Assembly (NCBI RefSeq): GCF_003265345.1 | Contig: NZ_QFWW01000024.1 | Span: 160,687 to 224,686, forward strand | Origin: Lentzea terrae | GTDB taxonomy: Bacteria; Actinomycetota; Actinomycetes; Mycobacteriales; Pseudonocardiaceae | Reading direction: 5' to 3' | Length of the DNA stretch: 64,000 bases | Shown: piece by piece, positions 1 through 12,685 of the stretch | Layout of the letters: each line of letters starts with the position of its first letter | Numbering within the stretch: the stretch's first letter is position 1 | Notes under the pieces: model-generated | What the model was told of the DNA's origin: nothing | Databases searched by the model: none | Seen by the model: the letters and a program-made list of their open reading frames with translations, nothing else | Translations under genes and position numbers: made by a program

Positions 1-21
1 AGGTTTAGCTTCCTCCTGTGA
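1..21 (+). CDS. Possible 3' end of an upstream gene (cut by window edge)
   Basis: Frame 1 reads RFSFLL and then TGA at 19-21. That stop overlaps the GTG start of the next gene in a GTGA arrangement, which is typical of translationally coupled genes. Only six residues are visible. They resemble the GRFSF stretch that occupies the RY-motif position of the degenerate terpene cyclase at 29920-30924, so a terpene-cyclase C-terminus is conceivable. The match is far too short to claim. Confidence 0.25.
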   Translation, partial: RFSFLL

Positions 22-1022
22 CGAGCATCGAGGTGGTCGCGCCGCCGCAGGACGTGCTGGCCTGGAGCCGCGCCATGGTCGACGCACCGCGGAAAGCCGC
101 GTTCGCCACGCTTCCGGACGAAACACGCGAGGTCGTGGAGTACCACCGCCCGGACTTCTCGACGGCCGCACTCGCGCTGCTCGCCGCGGACGCCATCGGC
201 GACGCGACGCGGGCGATCCGCGTCGCGACCGCGCTCGAGCTCGCCGTCCAGCACGAACAGCTGCACGCCGACCTGATGACCCGCGCGGTCAGCAGGGGCC
301 ACCAGCCGAGCGCGTGGGTGGAGTTCGGCGACGACCGGGCCGTCTCCGCCGCGGACGCGCTCCTGACGCTCGCCTTCGCCCAGCTGACCAGGTCCGAGGT
401 GATGGTCCTCAACGCGGCCTTGCTGTCCGTTGTGGACGGTTATGTCCAGGAAGTCGAGATGGACGAACGCGACGACATCGACATCGCCGAGTACCTGGGC
501 GTGGCGGCGGCGAAGCACTCGGCGTTGACGGCGTGCGCGTGCGAGCTCGGCGCGCTCGCGGCGGGCGCGACGCGGAGCCAGGCCGACCACCTCAGGGAGT
601 TCGGCGACGACGTCGGCCTCGCCCGCAAGCACGTGGACGACGTGCTGGCGATCTGGGCCGGCGCGACGGTCACCGGCAGGCCGCTCTACGACGACCTCGT
701 GCACCGCCGCCGCACGCTGCCGGTGGTCGCGGCGATGGACGCCGGCACCGACGTCTACGCGAGCTCCGCGGCACCGCAGGAGCTCGCCGAGCTGATCGAC
801 CAGGCCGGCGGCCGGCAGTGGTGCGAGCAGCAGGCCGAACTGCTGCTCGCCCGCGCCCTCGGCCACCTCCGTCAGGCGGGACCGAGGACGCGGGCGGCGG
901 ACGAGCTGTCCGGGCTCGCCAGGGAGGTCACGACCGCCAGGTGTGCGCAGGCTCGAACCCCAGCACCCGTCGTGCCTTCTCAATCGACAGCAGAGTCTCG
1001 TGCGGACCGAACTCCCTCTTGA
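18..1022 (+). CDS. Degenerate polyprenyl (isoprenyl diphosphate) synthase paralogue, probably non-catalytic
   Basis: This 334-residue protein aligns by eye with the polyprenyl synthase at 27458-28504: both have the N-terminal VLAWSR segment, the mid segment HVDD(V/L)L(A/G)IW, and then a KSLPVV/RTLPVV block. The first Asp-rich motif, DDVMD in the paralogue, reads ADLMT here (residues 84-88). The GGKxxRP diphosphate-binding loop is deleted, and the last Asp of the second motif is replaced. All three losses hit substrate or metal ligands, so catalysis is unlikely. A regulatory or heterodimer subunit role, or a decaying copy, are the options. The GTG start at 18 overlaps a possible upstream stop. 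The last 95 bp overlap the convergent epimerase gene, so the C-terminal 30 or so residues may be unconserved. Confidence 0.75.
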   Translation: MTSIEVVAPPQDVLAWSRAMVDAPRKAAFATLPDETREVVEYHRPDFSTAALALLAADAIGDATRAIRVATALELAVQHEQLHADLMTRAVSRGHQPSAWVEFGDDRAVSAADALLTLAFAQLTRSEVMVLNAALLSVVDGYVQEVEMDERDDIDIAEYLGVAAAKHSALTACACELGALAAGATRSQADHLREFGDDVGLARKHVDDVLAIWAGATVTGRPLYDDLVHRRRTLPVVAAMDAGTDVYASSAAPQELAELIDQAGGRQWCEQQAELLLARALGHLRQAGPRTRAADELSGLAREVTTARCAQARTPAPVVPSQSTAESRADRTPS

Positions 1023-1779
1023 TCGGCACGCCCGGATAGACCTTCGCGACCAGCTCGTCGTTCGGCGTCGTCATGCACGTGTCGGCGTTGGCGATGATGA
1101 ACACGTCGAAGCCCGTCGCGTCGTGCAGTAGCGCCTTGCGCACGGCCTGCGCACCGTCCCGTGCGTCGATGTACGACCAGAGGTTCCACTTGCGCGCGAG
1201 CGGATCTGCGTCGAACGGGAAGCGCTCGTAGTCGTGCGGCTCCATGACGTTCGAGAACCGGAGCCCGATGATCTTCATGTCGGGCTCCCACCGGCAGAAC
1301 TGCTGCGCCAGCGTCTCGTCCACCAGCTTGCCCAGCGAGTACGACGTTTCCGGCCGCCCCGCGTACTCCTCGTCGATGGGGATGTACGGCGGGGGAGTCT
1401 CGAACGGCAGGCCGAGCACCGTCTCGCTGGACGCCCACACGACGTTGCGCACCTTGGCGAGCCGTGCCGCGGCAAACACGTTGTACGTGCTGGTCACGTT
1501 GTTGTGGAACGTCTTGGCGTTGGGCGCCACACCCGGCCCCGGAATCGCCGCGAGGTGCACCACGGCGTGCAGCCCGGCGTACCTGTCGTCGATCCCGCTG
1601 ATCGCTTCCACGACCTGGCCGTAGTCGGTCAGGTCGACGCGGGTGAACTCGCACCCCTGCGGCGCTGGGGGCGCGGCCTGGTCGAGGTTGTGGACCTCCC
1701 AGCCGTGCTCCAGCAGGTCGGCCACGACGGCCCGCCCGAGCTTGCCGCTGCCTCCGGTCACCACGACACGTTGAGTCAT
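928..1779 (-). CDS. NAD(P)-dependent epimerase/dehydratase (extended SDR)
   Basis: The protein has 283 residues. The N-terminus carries the Rossmann glycine motif GGSGKLG (residues 9-15), and the catalytic pair appears as YSLGK. The C-terminal half has the sugar-epimerase-like sequence LGFEPAHTWRS. This is the extended short-chain dehydrogenase family, which usually acts on nucleotide sugars or similar hydroxy-carbonyl compounds; the substrate cannot be read from sequence. It is convergent with, and overlaps, the degenerate prenyl synthase gene. The start ATG at 1779 gives a normal family N-terminus. Confidence 0.85.
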   Translation of the reverse strand: MTQRVVVTGGSGKLGRAVVADLLEHGWEVHNLDQAAPPAPQGCEFTRVDLTDYGQVVEAISGIDDRYAGLHAVVHLAAIPGPGVAPNAKTFHNNVTSTYNVFAAARLAKVRNVVWASSETVLGLPFETPPPYIPIDEEYAGRPETSYSLGKLVDETLAQQFCRWEPDMKIIGLRFSNVMEPHDYERFPFDADPLARKWNLWSYIDARDGAQAVRKALLHDATGFDVFIIANADTCMTTPNDELVAKVYPGVPIKREFGPHETLLSIEKARRVLGFEPAHTWRS

Positions 1780-1940
1780 GAGTCAGATGCTGCCACAAGG
1801 CAGGAATGCCCTCGATTCCAATGTGCATGGCAATTGTTCAAGGCAACCTCAAATACCGATGCTGCGGTGGCCGGTTTCTCTCGAAGTCGATAAGGTCGCG
1901 GCAAGGGGAAATGAGGCAAAAGTGCTCACGGGGGGTCGAA

Positions 1941-5675
<3,735 letters not shown>

Positions 5676-5798
5676 CCAGGGGTTGTTCGCGGCCCGGGTT
5701 GTCCACGGGCTGGGTTTTTCGGGCCTGGTGCGGGTTATCGGACAACGTCGATCTCCGTAGACATGGACGGGCAAACCCGTTCCACCAAGGGGGATCTG

Positions 5799-6296
5799 AT
5801 GTTGAAACGAACGTTCGCGTTGCTGATGGCGGTGGGCGTGGCCGCCCTGTTCGGCCTGCTGAGTCCCGGTGCGGCGGTGGCAGCCTCGGATGTGCCGCCC
5901 GACCCTGCCATGCGCACCGTGCTCCCCGCCGCCGACATCGGCGCGGCCGCCTCGCCGAAGTGCTCGGCTACGTACAGCCACGGCAAGATCCGCTACCAGG
6001 TGTGCATTCGCTACAACTGCGACAGCGCGTCGTGCTGGGTCCGCGGATACTTCGGTCTGATCAACACAGCGACGGGGCCGCGCAACGTCAACTGGTGGCT
6101 CTTCGCCACCTACGCCGATGCTCCCGATGGCAATGGCAGGGTCTCGCTCGCGGCGGGCGAGCAGAAGACGACCTTTGCCCCTCTGCCCGGCTGGCACGGG
6201 CCCTGCGACGTCTGGTTCAGGGAAGGGCTTGAGATCAACTACGACGGCACGAAGAGCCCGAGGATCTATGTCGAGGAATTCCTGCCGTGTGTGTGA
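5799..6296 (+). CDS. Small secreted cysteine-rich protein of unknown function
   Basis: The product is 165 residues. It starts with a clear Sec signal peptide (MLKRTF, a hydrophobic stretch, then AVAAS near residue 28). The mature part contains six cysteines, including CSAT, QVCI, YNCD, SCW, GPCD and LPCV, suggesting a small disulfide-stabilised extracellular domain. I do not recognise a family. The ATG at 5799 is chosen because AAGGGGG lies just upstream at 5787-5793; an in-frame ATG at 5763 would put a charged extension before the signal peptide. It stands alone between the STAND gene and icmF. Confidence 0.8.
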   Translation: MLKRTFALLMAVGVAALFGLLSPGAAVAASDVPPDPAMRTVLPAADIGAAASPKCSATYSHGKIRYQVCIRYNCDSASCWVRGYFGLINTATGPRNVNWWLFATYADAPDGNGRVSLAAGEQKTTFAPLPGWHGPCDVWFREGLEINYDGTKSPRIYVEEFLPCV

Positions 6297-6459
6297 CCGC
6301 GCGGTAGCCCGGGCGGGCAGCGGGCCGCGTGAGGGGTCGGCCCGCTGTCCACCCGGACTCCAGCCGCACGGACGACGCTGTGAGCTGGGTTCCTGCACGA
6401 TTCAGAGACGTGAACCACGCTCGGTTGCACGTCCAATAGTAGGAAGTCAAACTATTCTC

Positions 6460-9400
6460 ATGGCGACCTCACTGCACCGGCCGGCGAACCCGGTCCGCTT
6501 CGTGACCGCGTCCAGCCTGTTCGACGGCCACGACGCGGCGATCAACATCATGCGGCGGATTCTGCAGGCGCAGGGTGCGGAGGTCATCCACCTCGGCCAC
6601 AACCGGTCGGTCGCGGAGGTCGTCAACGCCGCGATCCAGGAGGACGTCCAGGGCGTCGCCATCAGCGCCTACCAGGGTGGGCACGTCGAGTACTTCTCGT
6701 ACCTGGTCGAACTGCTCAACGAGCGCGGTGCGGGGCACATCAGGGTCTACGGCGGCGGTGGCGGCGTCATCGTGCCGGAGGAGATCGAGCTGCTGCACTC
6801 GCGCGGGGTTGCGCGGATCTTCTCGCCGCACGACGGGCAGACGCTCGGCCTCGCGCGCATGATCAACCTGATGATCGAGGAGTGCGACCACGCGCTCACC
6901 GCGCCGTTCAGCCACGACGCACTGCTCACCGGCGCCGACGAGGCCCTTGCGCGGGCGATCACGCACATCGAGGCCGGCACCGCACAGCCCATCGACACCA
7001 CTCGCAAGGTGCCGGTGCTCGGCATCACCGGCACCGGTGGCTCCGGCAAGTCGTCGCTGACGGACGAGCTGGTGCGTCGGTTCCGGCTCGACCAGCAGGA
7101 CAAGCTGCGCATCGCCGTGCTCGCGGTCGACCCGACGCGTCGCCGTGGTGGTGGCGCGTTGCTGGGTGACCGGATCCGGATGAACTGCCTCGACGGTGAC
7201 CGCGTGTTCTTCCGTTCGCTGGCCACGCGCCGTGCGGGCAGTGAGATTCCGGACGGCCTGGAGCAGGCCATCACGGCGTGCAAGGCGTCCGGTGCGGACC
7301 TGGTCATCGTCGAGACGCCCGGTATCGGGCAGGGCGACGCGGCCATCGTGCCGTTCGTGGACTTCTCGCTGTACGTGATGACGCCGGAGTTCGGCGCCGC
7401 GTCGCAGCTCGAGAAGATCGACATGCTCGACTTCGCGGACGCCGTGGCGATCAACAAGTTCGAGCGCCGGGGTGCCGAGGACGCACGCCGTGATGTTGCG
7501 CGACAGATGGTGCGCAACCGCGAGGCGTTCGGCGCCAAGTGGGAGGACATGCCGGTGTTCGGCACGTCCGCCGCGACGTTCAACGACGACGGCGTGACCG
7601 CTCTGTACCAGTTCCTGCGTGACGGCCTGAAAGAACACGGCCTCCAGACAGAAGATGGCTCTCTCGCGGTCGTCAACGGCAAGACGTCGACGTCGGCGTC
7701 CACGGTCGTGCCTGCCTCCCGCGCGCGGTACCTGTCCGACATCGCCGACACCGTTCGTGGCTACCACCGCAAGACCGACGAGCAGGTCGCGGCGGTCCGC
7801 ACGCACACCCAGCTCACCGCGGCGCGGAAGGCTCTCGAAGCGGCGAAGAAGGACGTGCAGGACATCGCCGAGCTCGCGGACCAAGCCGAGCGCGAGGTCG
7901 ACCGCGACACGGCCGAGCTGCTGACCGAGTGGCCGAAGACGCGCGAGCAGTACAGCGGCGACGAGCTCGTGTTCAAGGTGCGGGACAAGGAGATCCACAC
8001 CAAGCTGACGCGGGAGACGTTGTCCGGCAACCAGGTCCGCCGGGTCAGCCTGCCGCGCCACGACGACGAGGGCTCGCTGCTGCGGTTCCTGCGCAAGGAG
8101 AACCTGCCGGGCTTCTTCCCGTACACCGCGGGCGTTTTCCCGTTCAAGCGCGAGGGCGAGGACCCGGCGCGCATGTTCGCGGGCGAGGGTGACGCGTTCC
8201 GCACCAACCGCCGCTTCAAGTACCTGTCGAAGGGCAACCCGGCCACCCGCCTGTCGACCGCGTTCGACTCGGTGACGCTCTACGGCCGCGACCCCGACAC
8301 CCCGCCGGACGTCTACGGCAAGATCGGCACGTCCGGCGTCTCCATCGCGTCGCTGGACGACATGAAGGCGTTGTACGACGGCTTCGACCTCGTCGCGCCA
8401 ACGACTTCCGTGTCGATGACGATCAACGGCCCGGCGCCGACGATCCTCGCGTACTTCCTGAACACCGTGATCGACCAGCAGGTCGACAAGTTCCGCGCCG
8501 AGCACGACCGCGAGCCGGACGCCTCCGAGTACGAGCAGCTGCGCAGGTACGCGCTGGCCAACGTCCGCGGCACGGTGCAGGCCGACATCCTCAAGGAGGA
8601 CCAGGGCCAGAACACCTGCATCTTCTCCACGGAGTTCTCGCTGCGCATGATGGCGGACATCCAGGAGTGGTTCATCCAGCAGCAGGTGCGCAACTTCTAC
8701 TCGGTGTCGATCTCCGGCTACCACATCGCCGAGGCCGGCGCGAACCCCATCAGCCAGCTCGCCTTCACGCTCGCCAACGGGTTCACCTACGTCGAGTCGT
8801 ACCTGGCGCGCGGCATGAACATCGACGACTTCGCGCCGAACCTGTCGTTCTTCTTCTCCAACGGCATGGACGCCGAGTACAGCGTCATCGGCCGCGTGGC
8901 ACGCCGGATCTGGGCCGTGGCCATGCGCGACCGCTACGGCGCTCAGGAGCGTTCGCAGAAGTTCAAGTACCACGTGCAGACCTCCGGCCGTTCGCTGCAC
9001 GCGCAGGAGATGGACTTCAACGACATCCGCACCACGCTGCAGGCGCTCTGCGCGTTGTACGACAACTGCAACTCCTTGCACACCAACGCATACGACGAGG
9101 CGATCACCACTCCCACGGAGTCGTCCGTCCGCCGCGCGATGGCCATCCAGATGATCATCAACAAGGAGTGGGGCCTGTCCGCGAACGAGAACCCGCTGCA
9201 GGGCTCGTTCGTCATCGACGAGCTGACCGACCTGGTCGAAGAGGCCGTGCTGATGGAGTTCGACCGCATCTCCGAACGCGGCGGCGTGCTCGGCGCGATG
9301 GAGACCGGCTACCAGCGCGGCCGCATCCAGGACGAGTCGATGCTCTACGAACAGCGCAAGCACGACGGCTCGCTGCCGTTGATCGGCGTCAACACCTTCC

Positions 9401-9666
9401 TTCCCGAGGGCGGGGAGCGGGAGATCGTGAAGATCGAGCTCGCCCGCGCCACGGAGGAGGAGAAGTCCTCCCAGGTGGAGCGGACCCGCGCCTACCAGGC
9501 CGCGCACCGCGACGAGGCCCAGAAGGCCCTCGCCCGGCTGCGTGAGGTGGCGCAGACGCACGAGAACGTCTTCGCCGTGCTGATGGACGCCGCTCGGGTG
9601 TGCACGCTGGGGCAGATCACCGAGGCGTTCTTCGAGGTGGGCGGGCAGTACCGCCGCAACATCTGA
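6460..9666 (+). CDS. icmF: Fused isobutyryl-CoA mutase (IcmF)
   Basis: The 1068-residue protein shows the three-part IcmF architecture. Residues about 10-140 form a B12-binding domain with the base-off motif DGHDA. A MeaB-like G-protein chaperone domain follows, with P-loop GTGGSGKSS near 190, a DPTRRR switch, TPGIGQGD, and NKFERRG as the base-recognition motif. The large adenosylcobalamin-dependent mutase barrel fills residues about 500-1068. The enzyme interconverts isobutyryl-CoA and n-butyryl-CoA, feeding valine catabolism and butyrate-type starter units in actinomycetes. The ATG at 6460 begins the conserved N-terminus; an AGGAAG lies upstream but is unusually far away (about 14 nt). The length agrees with the family. 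It is monocistronic here. Confidence 0.95.
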   Translation: MATSLHRPANPVRFVTASSLFDGHDAAINIMRRILQAQGAEVIHLGHNRSVAEVVNAAIQEDVQGVAISAYQGGHVEYFSYLVELLNERGAGHIRVYGGGGGVIVPEEIELLHSRGVARIFSPHDGQTLGLARMINLMIEECDHALTAPFSHDALLTGADEALARAITHIEAGTAQPIDTTRKVPVLGITGTGGSGKSSLTDELVRRFRLDQQDKLRIAVLAVDPTRRRGGGALLGDRIRMNCLDGDRVFFRSLATRRAGSEIPDGLEQAITACKASGADLVIVETPGIGQGDAAIVPFVDFSLYVMTPEFGAASQLEKIDMLDFADAVAINKFERRGAEDARRDVARQMVRNREAFGAKWEDMPVFGTSAATFNDDGVTALYQFLRDGLKEHGLQTEDGSLAVVNGKTSTSASTVVPASRARYLSDIADTVRGYHRKTDEQVAAVRTHTQLTAARKALEAAKKDVQDIAELADQAEREVDRDTAELLTEWPKTREQYSGDELVFKVRDKEIHTKLTRETLSGNQVRRVSLPRHDDEGSLLRFLRKENLPGFFPYTAGVFPFKREGEDPARMFAGEGDAFRTNRRFKYLSKGNPATRLSTAFDSVTLYGRDPDTPPDVYGKIGTSGVSIASLDDMKALYDGFDLVAPTTSVSMTINGPAPTILAYFLNTVIDQQVDKFRAEHDREPDASEYEQLRRYALANVRGTVQADILKEDQGQNTCIFSTEFSLRMMADIQEWFIQQQVRNFYSVSISGYHIAEAGANPISQLAFTLANGFTYVESYLARGMNIDDFAPNLSFFFSNGMDAEYSVIGRVARRIWAVAMRDRYGAQERSQKFKYHVQTSGRSLHAQEMDFNDIRTTLQALCALYDNCNSLHTNAYDEAITTPTESSVRRAMAIQMIINKEWGLSANENPLQGSFVIDELTDLVEEAVLMEFDRISERGGVLGAMETGYQRGRIQDESMLYEQRKHDGSLPLIGVNTFLPEGGEREIVKIELARATEEEKSSQVERTRAYQAAHRDEAQKALARLREVAQTHENVFAVLMDAARVCTLGQITEAFFEVGGQYRRNI

Positions 9667-10347
9667 TCAGACCGCGTAGGGCCGGCCGACGATCCACCCG
9701 CCGACGTGCTCGGGCAGTTCGTCGGTCGGCACCACCTCGACGTGGTCGCCGACCCGCACCACCCCCGGCTGGACCACCCAGCTGTCCAGGCACAGCACCC
9801 CGCCGAACTCGTGCCGGATCCTGCGGTGCACGTCCAGGTCCTGTGCCCCGGTGTCGGGATCGATCGTCGTGACCACACACCGGGCGCGCTGCTTGAACAT
9901 CCCGATCACCACGTCACCGACCACCAGCGCGTGCCCCGGCCAGCCCTCCTCCGCGCCGGGTTCGACACCACCGATGAGGATGTTGGGCCGCAACCGCCGC
10001 ACGTCGACCCCGGCGGCCTCCACCTGGCCGTCCGTGGCCACGAGGACGTTCAGCACGTCGAAGCGCTCCGGCCCGGTGTAGCGGGTCAGGCGGCCGCCGT
10101 GCGGGAGCACCAGGGCGTGTGCTTCCCAGCTGTCCCAAGGATGTCCGTCCACCAGCGGGCCGTCCGGGCCGGTGGTCGCCGGGATCGTGAGCAGGCCGTA
10201 GCGGGTGCGTCCGGTCAGCACCCCGCGCGGCCCCTGGACGTGCACGAGCCGGTCGCCCGCCACGCCGTCGGAGGTGAACTCGGCTTCCTGGAGCGGTTCG
10301 CCGGCAAGCGACTTCACCGGGTAGCGCCACAGCGCTTCGACGTGCAT
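9667..10347 (-). CDS. MOSC domain protein
   Basis: The 226-residue protein begins with the MOSC N-terminal beta-barrel signature (LWRYPVKSLAGEPL) and continues with GVAGDR and RPNILIGG. It ends in a C-terminal MOSC domain containing RCVVTTIDPDTG. MOSC proteins are sulfur carriers related to the molybdenum-cofactor sulfurase C-terminus and act as molybdoenzymes of the mARC/YiiM type. The expected reactive cysteine may be the one in ARCVVTTID. The ATG at 10347 fits the family N-terminus. It lies four bases from the stop of the DUF1348 gene at 10352, so the two are probably cotranscribed. Confidence 0.88.
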   Translation of the reverse strand: MHVEALWRYPVKSLAGEPLQEAEFTSDGVAGDRLVHVQGPRGVLTGRTRYGLLTIPATTGPDGPLVDGHPWDSWEAHALVLPHGGRLTRYTGPERFDVLNVLVATDGQVEAAGVDVRRLRPNILIGGVEPGAEEGWPGHALVVGDVVIGMFKQRARCVVTTIDPDTGAQDLDVHRRIRHEFGGVLCLDSWVVQPGVVRVGDHVEVVPTDELPEHVGGWIVGRPYAV

Positions 10348-10351
10348 CTCG

Positions 10352-10786
10352 TTACTCCGTTGGGATGTCGTAGGTCGAGTCGGGGTCGATGCGACGCTGG
10401 GACTCCGCGATCCGCACGTCGTTGATGCTCGCCTCACGCCGCGACATGAGGCCCGACTCCGCGAACTCCCAGTTCTCGTTGCCGTAGCTGCGCCACCACT
10501 GGCCTTCAGCGTCGTGCCACTCGTACTGGAAGCGCACGGCGATGCGGTTGTCGCCGAACGCCCAGAGCGACTTGCGCAGCACGTACTCGTGCTCGCGCTC
10601 CCACTTGCGGGTGAGGAACCCGACGATCTCCTCGGTGCCCCGGACGAACTCGGACCTGTTGCGCCACACCGAATCCGGGGTGTAGGCGGCGGCGACGCGC
10701 TGCGGGTCGCGGGTGTTCCAGGCGTCCTGGGCGGCCCGCACCTTCAGGCGGGCCGTGTCGGCGTCGAACGGGGGGACGAGGTTCAC
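10352..10786 (-). CDS. DUF1348 / NTF2-like (SnoaL-fold) protein
   Basis: This small protein (144 residues) of the nuclear-transport-factor-2-like superfamily belongs to the DUF1348 subgroup, recognised by the run AAYTPDSVWRNRSEFVRG and the C-terminal WRSYGNENWEF and INDVRI elements. The fold is a cone-shaped alpha-beta barrel that binds small hydrophobic ligands; the reaction is unknown. The GTG start at 10786 is preceded by GGAAGGA at proper spacing. It heads a two-gene unit with the MOSC gene and is divergent from a CGNR zinc-finger regulator, with paired half-sites between them. Confidence 0.85.
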   Translation of the reverse strand: MNLVPPFDADTARLKVRAAQDAWNTRDPQRVAAAYTPDSVWRNRSEFVRGTEEIVGFLTRKWEREHEYVLRKSLWAFGDNRIAVRFQYEWHDAEGQWWRSYGNENWEFAESGLMSRREASINDVRIAESQRRIDPDSTYDIPTE

Positions 10787-10821
10787 GGGCAGTCCTTCCA
10801 ATGGTTGGGTGGCGCTGCAAA

Positions 10822-10867
10822 CGTTAGAACGAGTGTCTAACGGATGCAAGTGTGTGTTACCGTTAGA
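10822..10867. promoter_or_regulatory. Candidate operator between DUF1348 and CGNR genes
   Basis: CGTTAGA at 10822-10828 and TCTAACG at 10836-10842 form a perfect 7-bp inverted repeat with a 7-nt spacer. A third copy of CGTTAGA sits at 10861-10867, two bases before the CGNR start codon. The layout suits autoregulation by the CGNR protein and control of the divergent DUF1348-MOSC unit. A TACCGT element at 10858-10863 could serve as a leaderless -10 for the CGNR gene and would be covered by the third half-site. Confidence 0.6.
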
Positions 10868-10868
10868 C

Positions 10869-11432
10869 GTGCTGACGCCCGACGAGCCCCGTCCGGTCCT
10901 GCTGATGAACACCGTCTGGGCCAACCGGTCGCAGATCCACGACGACCTGACCACGGTCAGTGGGCTCCGCGACTTCCTCGGCGTGCCGGCCGATCAGGGC
11001 GACCTCGAGGCCTTTCGCGCGCTGCGCCAGGCCCTCAGAGACCTGGCCGGGGTGCTCACCGAAGACACGCGTGCGGTCGCGCAAAATCGTGACCTGGAGC
11101 GTGCGGCGGCCGAGGTCAACCGTGCGGCGCGCAGTGCGCGGCAGTGGCCGCAGCTGGCCGTGCGGGACGGGGAACTGTTGCGGGACAACGAAAGTGAGGG
11201 ACCGCTCGCGGTTCAGGCACTCGCCTCGATCGCCGCGGAGGCCGTGGAGCTGTTCACCGGCGAGAACCGCGTGCTGTTGCGCGCCTGTTATGCACCGGGC
11301 TGCGTGCTGTACTTCGTGAAGGACCACCCGCGCCGCGAATGGTGCTCGCCAGGTTGCGGCAACAGGGTCCGCGCGGCCCGACACTACCGGCGCAATCGGG
11401 GTGAATCGCCTGGTCCGAACGGGTTTTCCTGA
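10869..11432 (+). CDS. CGNR zinc-finger transcriptional regulator (ABATE N-terminal domain)
   Basis: The 187-residue protein has an N-terminal ABATE-type stress-binding region (PRPVLLMNTVWANR, LRDFLG) and a C-terminal CGNR zinc finger, where C-x4-C (CYAPGC) pairs with WCSPGCGNRVRAARHYRR. The CGNR motif and basic tail bind DNA. The family comprises small ligand-responsive regulators usually divergent from the gene they control, as here with the DUF1348-MOSC unit. The GTG at 10869 has no ribosome-binding site, consistent with a leaderless transcript; an in-frame GTG slightly upstream cannot be excluded. Confidence 0.85.
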   Translation: MLTPDEPRPVLLMNTVWANRSQIHDDLTTVSGLRDFLGVPADQGDLEAFRALRQALRDLAGVLTEDTRAVAQNRDLERAAAEVNRAARSARQWPQLAVRDGELLRDNESEGPLAVQALASIAAEAVELFTGENRVLLRACYAPGCVLYFVKDHPRREWCSPGCGNRVRAARHYRRNRGESPGPNGFS

Positions 11433-11516
11433 TCGCCAGGGCTAACCATGAGCCGTCCGCGTTCCGATAACCGGAGAACAGTAGGGCGCGCTTTTTGTGT
11501 GTGGTGGTGATCCGCG

Positions 11517-12674
11517 ATGTCCCGAGAATCCGTGCCAGGCCACGACATCAGCTATCACCTCGTCTGCTTCGACGAGACCGGCAACGAGCGGGGGCGCGAG
11601 AGCGCGGACGTCCTGTACGACGCCCGCCGCGGTGTCACCGACGTGTTCTTCTTCATCCACGGGTGGAACGGCGACGTGCCCGCCGCCCGTCAGCAGTACG
11701 GGCAGTGGGTCAGGACGATGGCCGACTGCCGAGCCGAACGCGAGGCGGCGCACCGGCTTCCCGGCGGCTTCAAGGCGTTGCTGATCGGCCTGCACTGGCC
11801 GTCGAAGGCCTGGGGCGACGAGGACGTGCGGTCCGACGAGTTCATCAAGGCACAGGCCCAGCGCCTCGGCGGAGGCGCCGGCCGCACCGCCGCGGTGCGC
11901 ACGATCGTGCAGGCCGCGCGCGAACACCCGTGCCGGATGTCGGCCGCGGTCAAGCAGGCCTACGACTACCTGGAGAGCTCGGTCCCCGACCTGCCGGGCG
12001 AGGACGGCATGCCGTTCGACGCCGAGCAGCTCTACCGGGCGTGCCTGGAAGACCCGGCACTGGGCGGAATCCTGTCGCCGTTGCGAATCCTGACGTTCTG
12101 GAAGATGAAGCGCCGCGCCAAGGTGTTCGGCGAGAGCGGCGCCGCGCGCATCGCCCGTGACGTGGCCCAGGCCGCACCTGCCGCGCGCATCCACCTGATG
12201 GGCCACAGCTTCGGCTGCATCACGGCGACCGCGATGGCGAACGTCGTGCCGGCCGCGACGCTGACCCTGGTGCAGGGCGCGATGTCGCTGTGGTCGTTCG
12301 CGGAACGGCTGCCCGGCGAACCGGGCTCCGGCTACTTCCGCGGCGTGCTCGGCCGCGTACCGGGCCCGATCATCGTCACCACGTCCGCGCACGACCACGC
12401 GATCGGCCGGTTCTACCCGCTGGCCGCGCGGTCCGGTCGTCAGGTCGACCTGGACGAGTACCCGAAGTACGGCGGCATCGGCTCGCACGGCGTGCAGGGC
12501 ACCTATGTGCACGGGCACAACATCGGATCTCCCGGCGAGCTGTTGCGGGGTCAGGTGCACAACGTCGACTGCACGTCGGTGATCCGGCGGATCGACGGAA
12601 TCGCCGGTGCGCACAACGACATCTGCCACCCGGAACTGGCTCGACTGCTGTGGAAGGCGGTGCTCGCGACGTGA
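11517..12674 (+). CDS. Alpha/beta-hydrolase-fold protein
   Basis: The 385-residue protein shows FFFIHGWNGD near residue 45 (the oxyanion-side strand and HG motif). The nucleophile elbow GHSFG follows at HLMGHSFGCITATAMAN near residue 225. A later ARSGRQVD...HDHAIG region and a C-terminal GAHNDICHPE histidine could supply the acid and base. No signal peptide is visible, so it is probably cytoplasmic. Substrate specificity cannot be assigned; the family covers lipase- and esterase-like enzymes. The ATG at 11517 is the natural start. A strong hairpin follows the stop. Confidence 0.75.
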   Translation: MSRESVPGHDISYHLVCFDETGNERGRESADVLYDARRGVTDVFFFIHGWNGDVPAARQQYGQWVRTMADCRAEREAAHRLPGGFKALLIGLHWPSKAWGDEDVRSDEFIKAQAQRLGGGAGRTAAVRTIVQAAREHPCRMSAAVKQAYDYLESSVPDLPGEDGMPFDAEQLYRACLEDPALGGILSPLRILTFWKMKRRAKVFGESGAARIARDVAQAAPAARIHLMGHSFGCITATAMANVVPAATLTLVQGAMSLWSFAERLPGEPGSGYFRGVLGRVPGPIIVTTSAHDHAIGRFYPLAARSGRQVDLDEYPKYGGIGSHGVQGTYVHGHNIGSPGELLRGQVHNVDCTSVIRRIDGIAGAHNDICHPELARLLWKAVLAT

Positions 12675-12685
12675 CCACAATCCTC

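Noticed and set aside
6469..9561. Minus-strand open frame of about 1000 codons opposite icmF
   Set aside because: Antisense shadow of a well-conserved gene; low-complexity composition and no motif.
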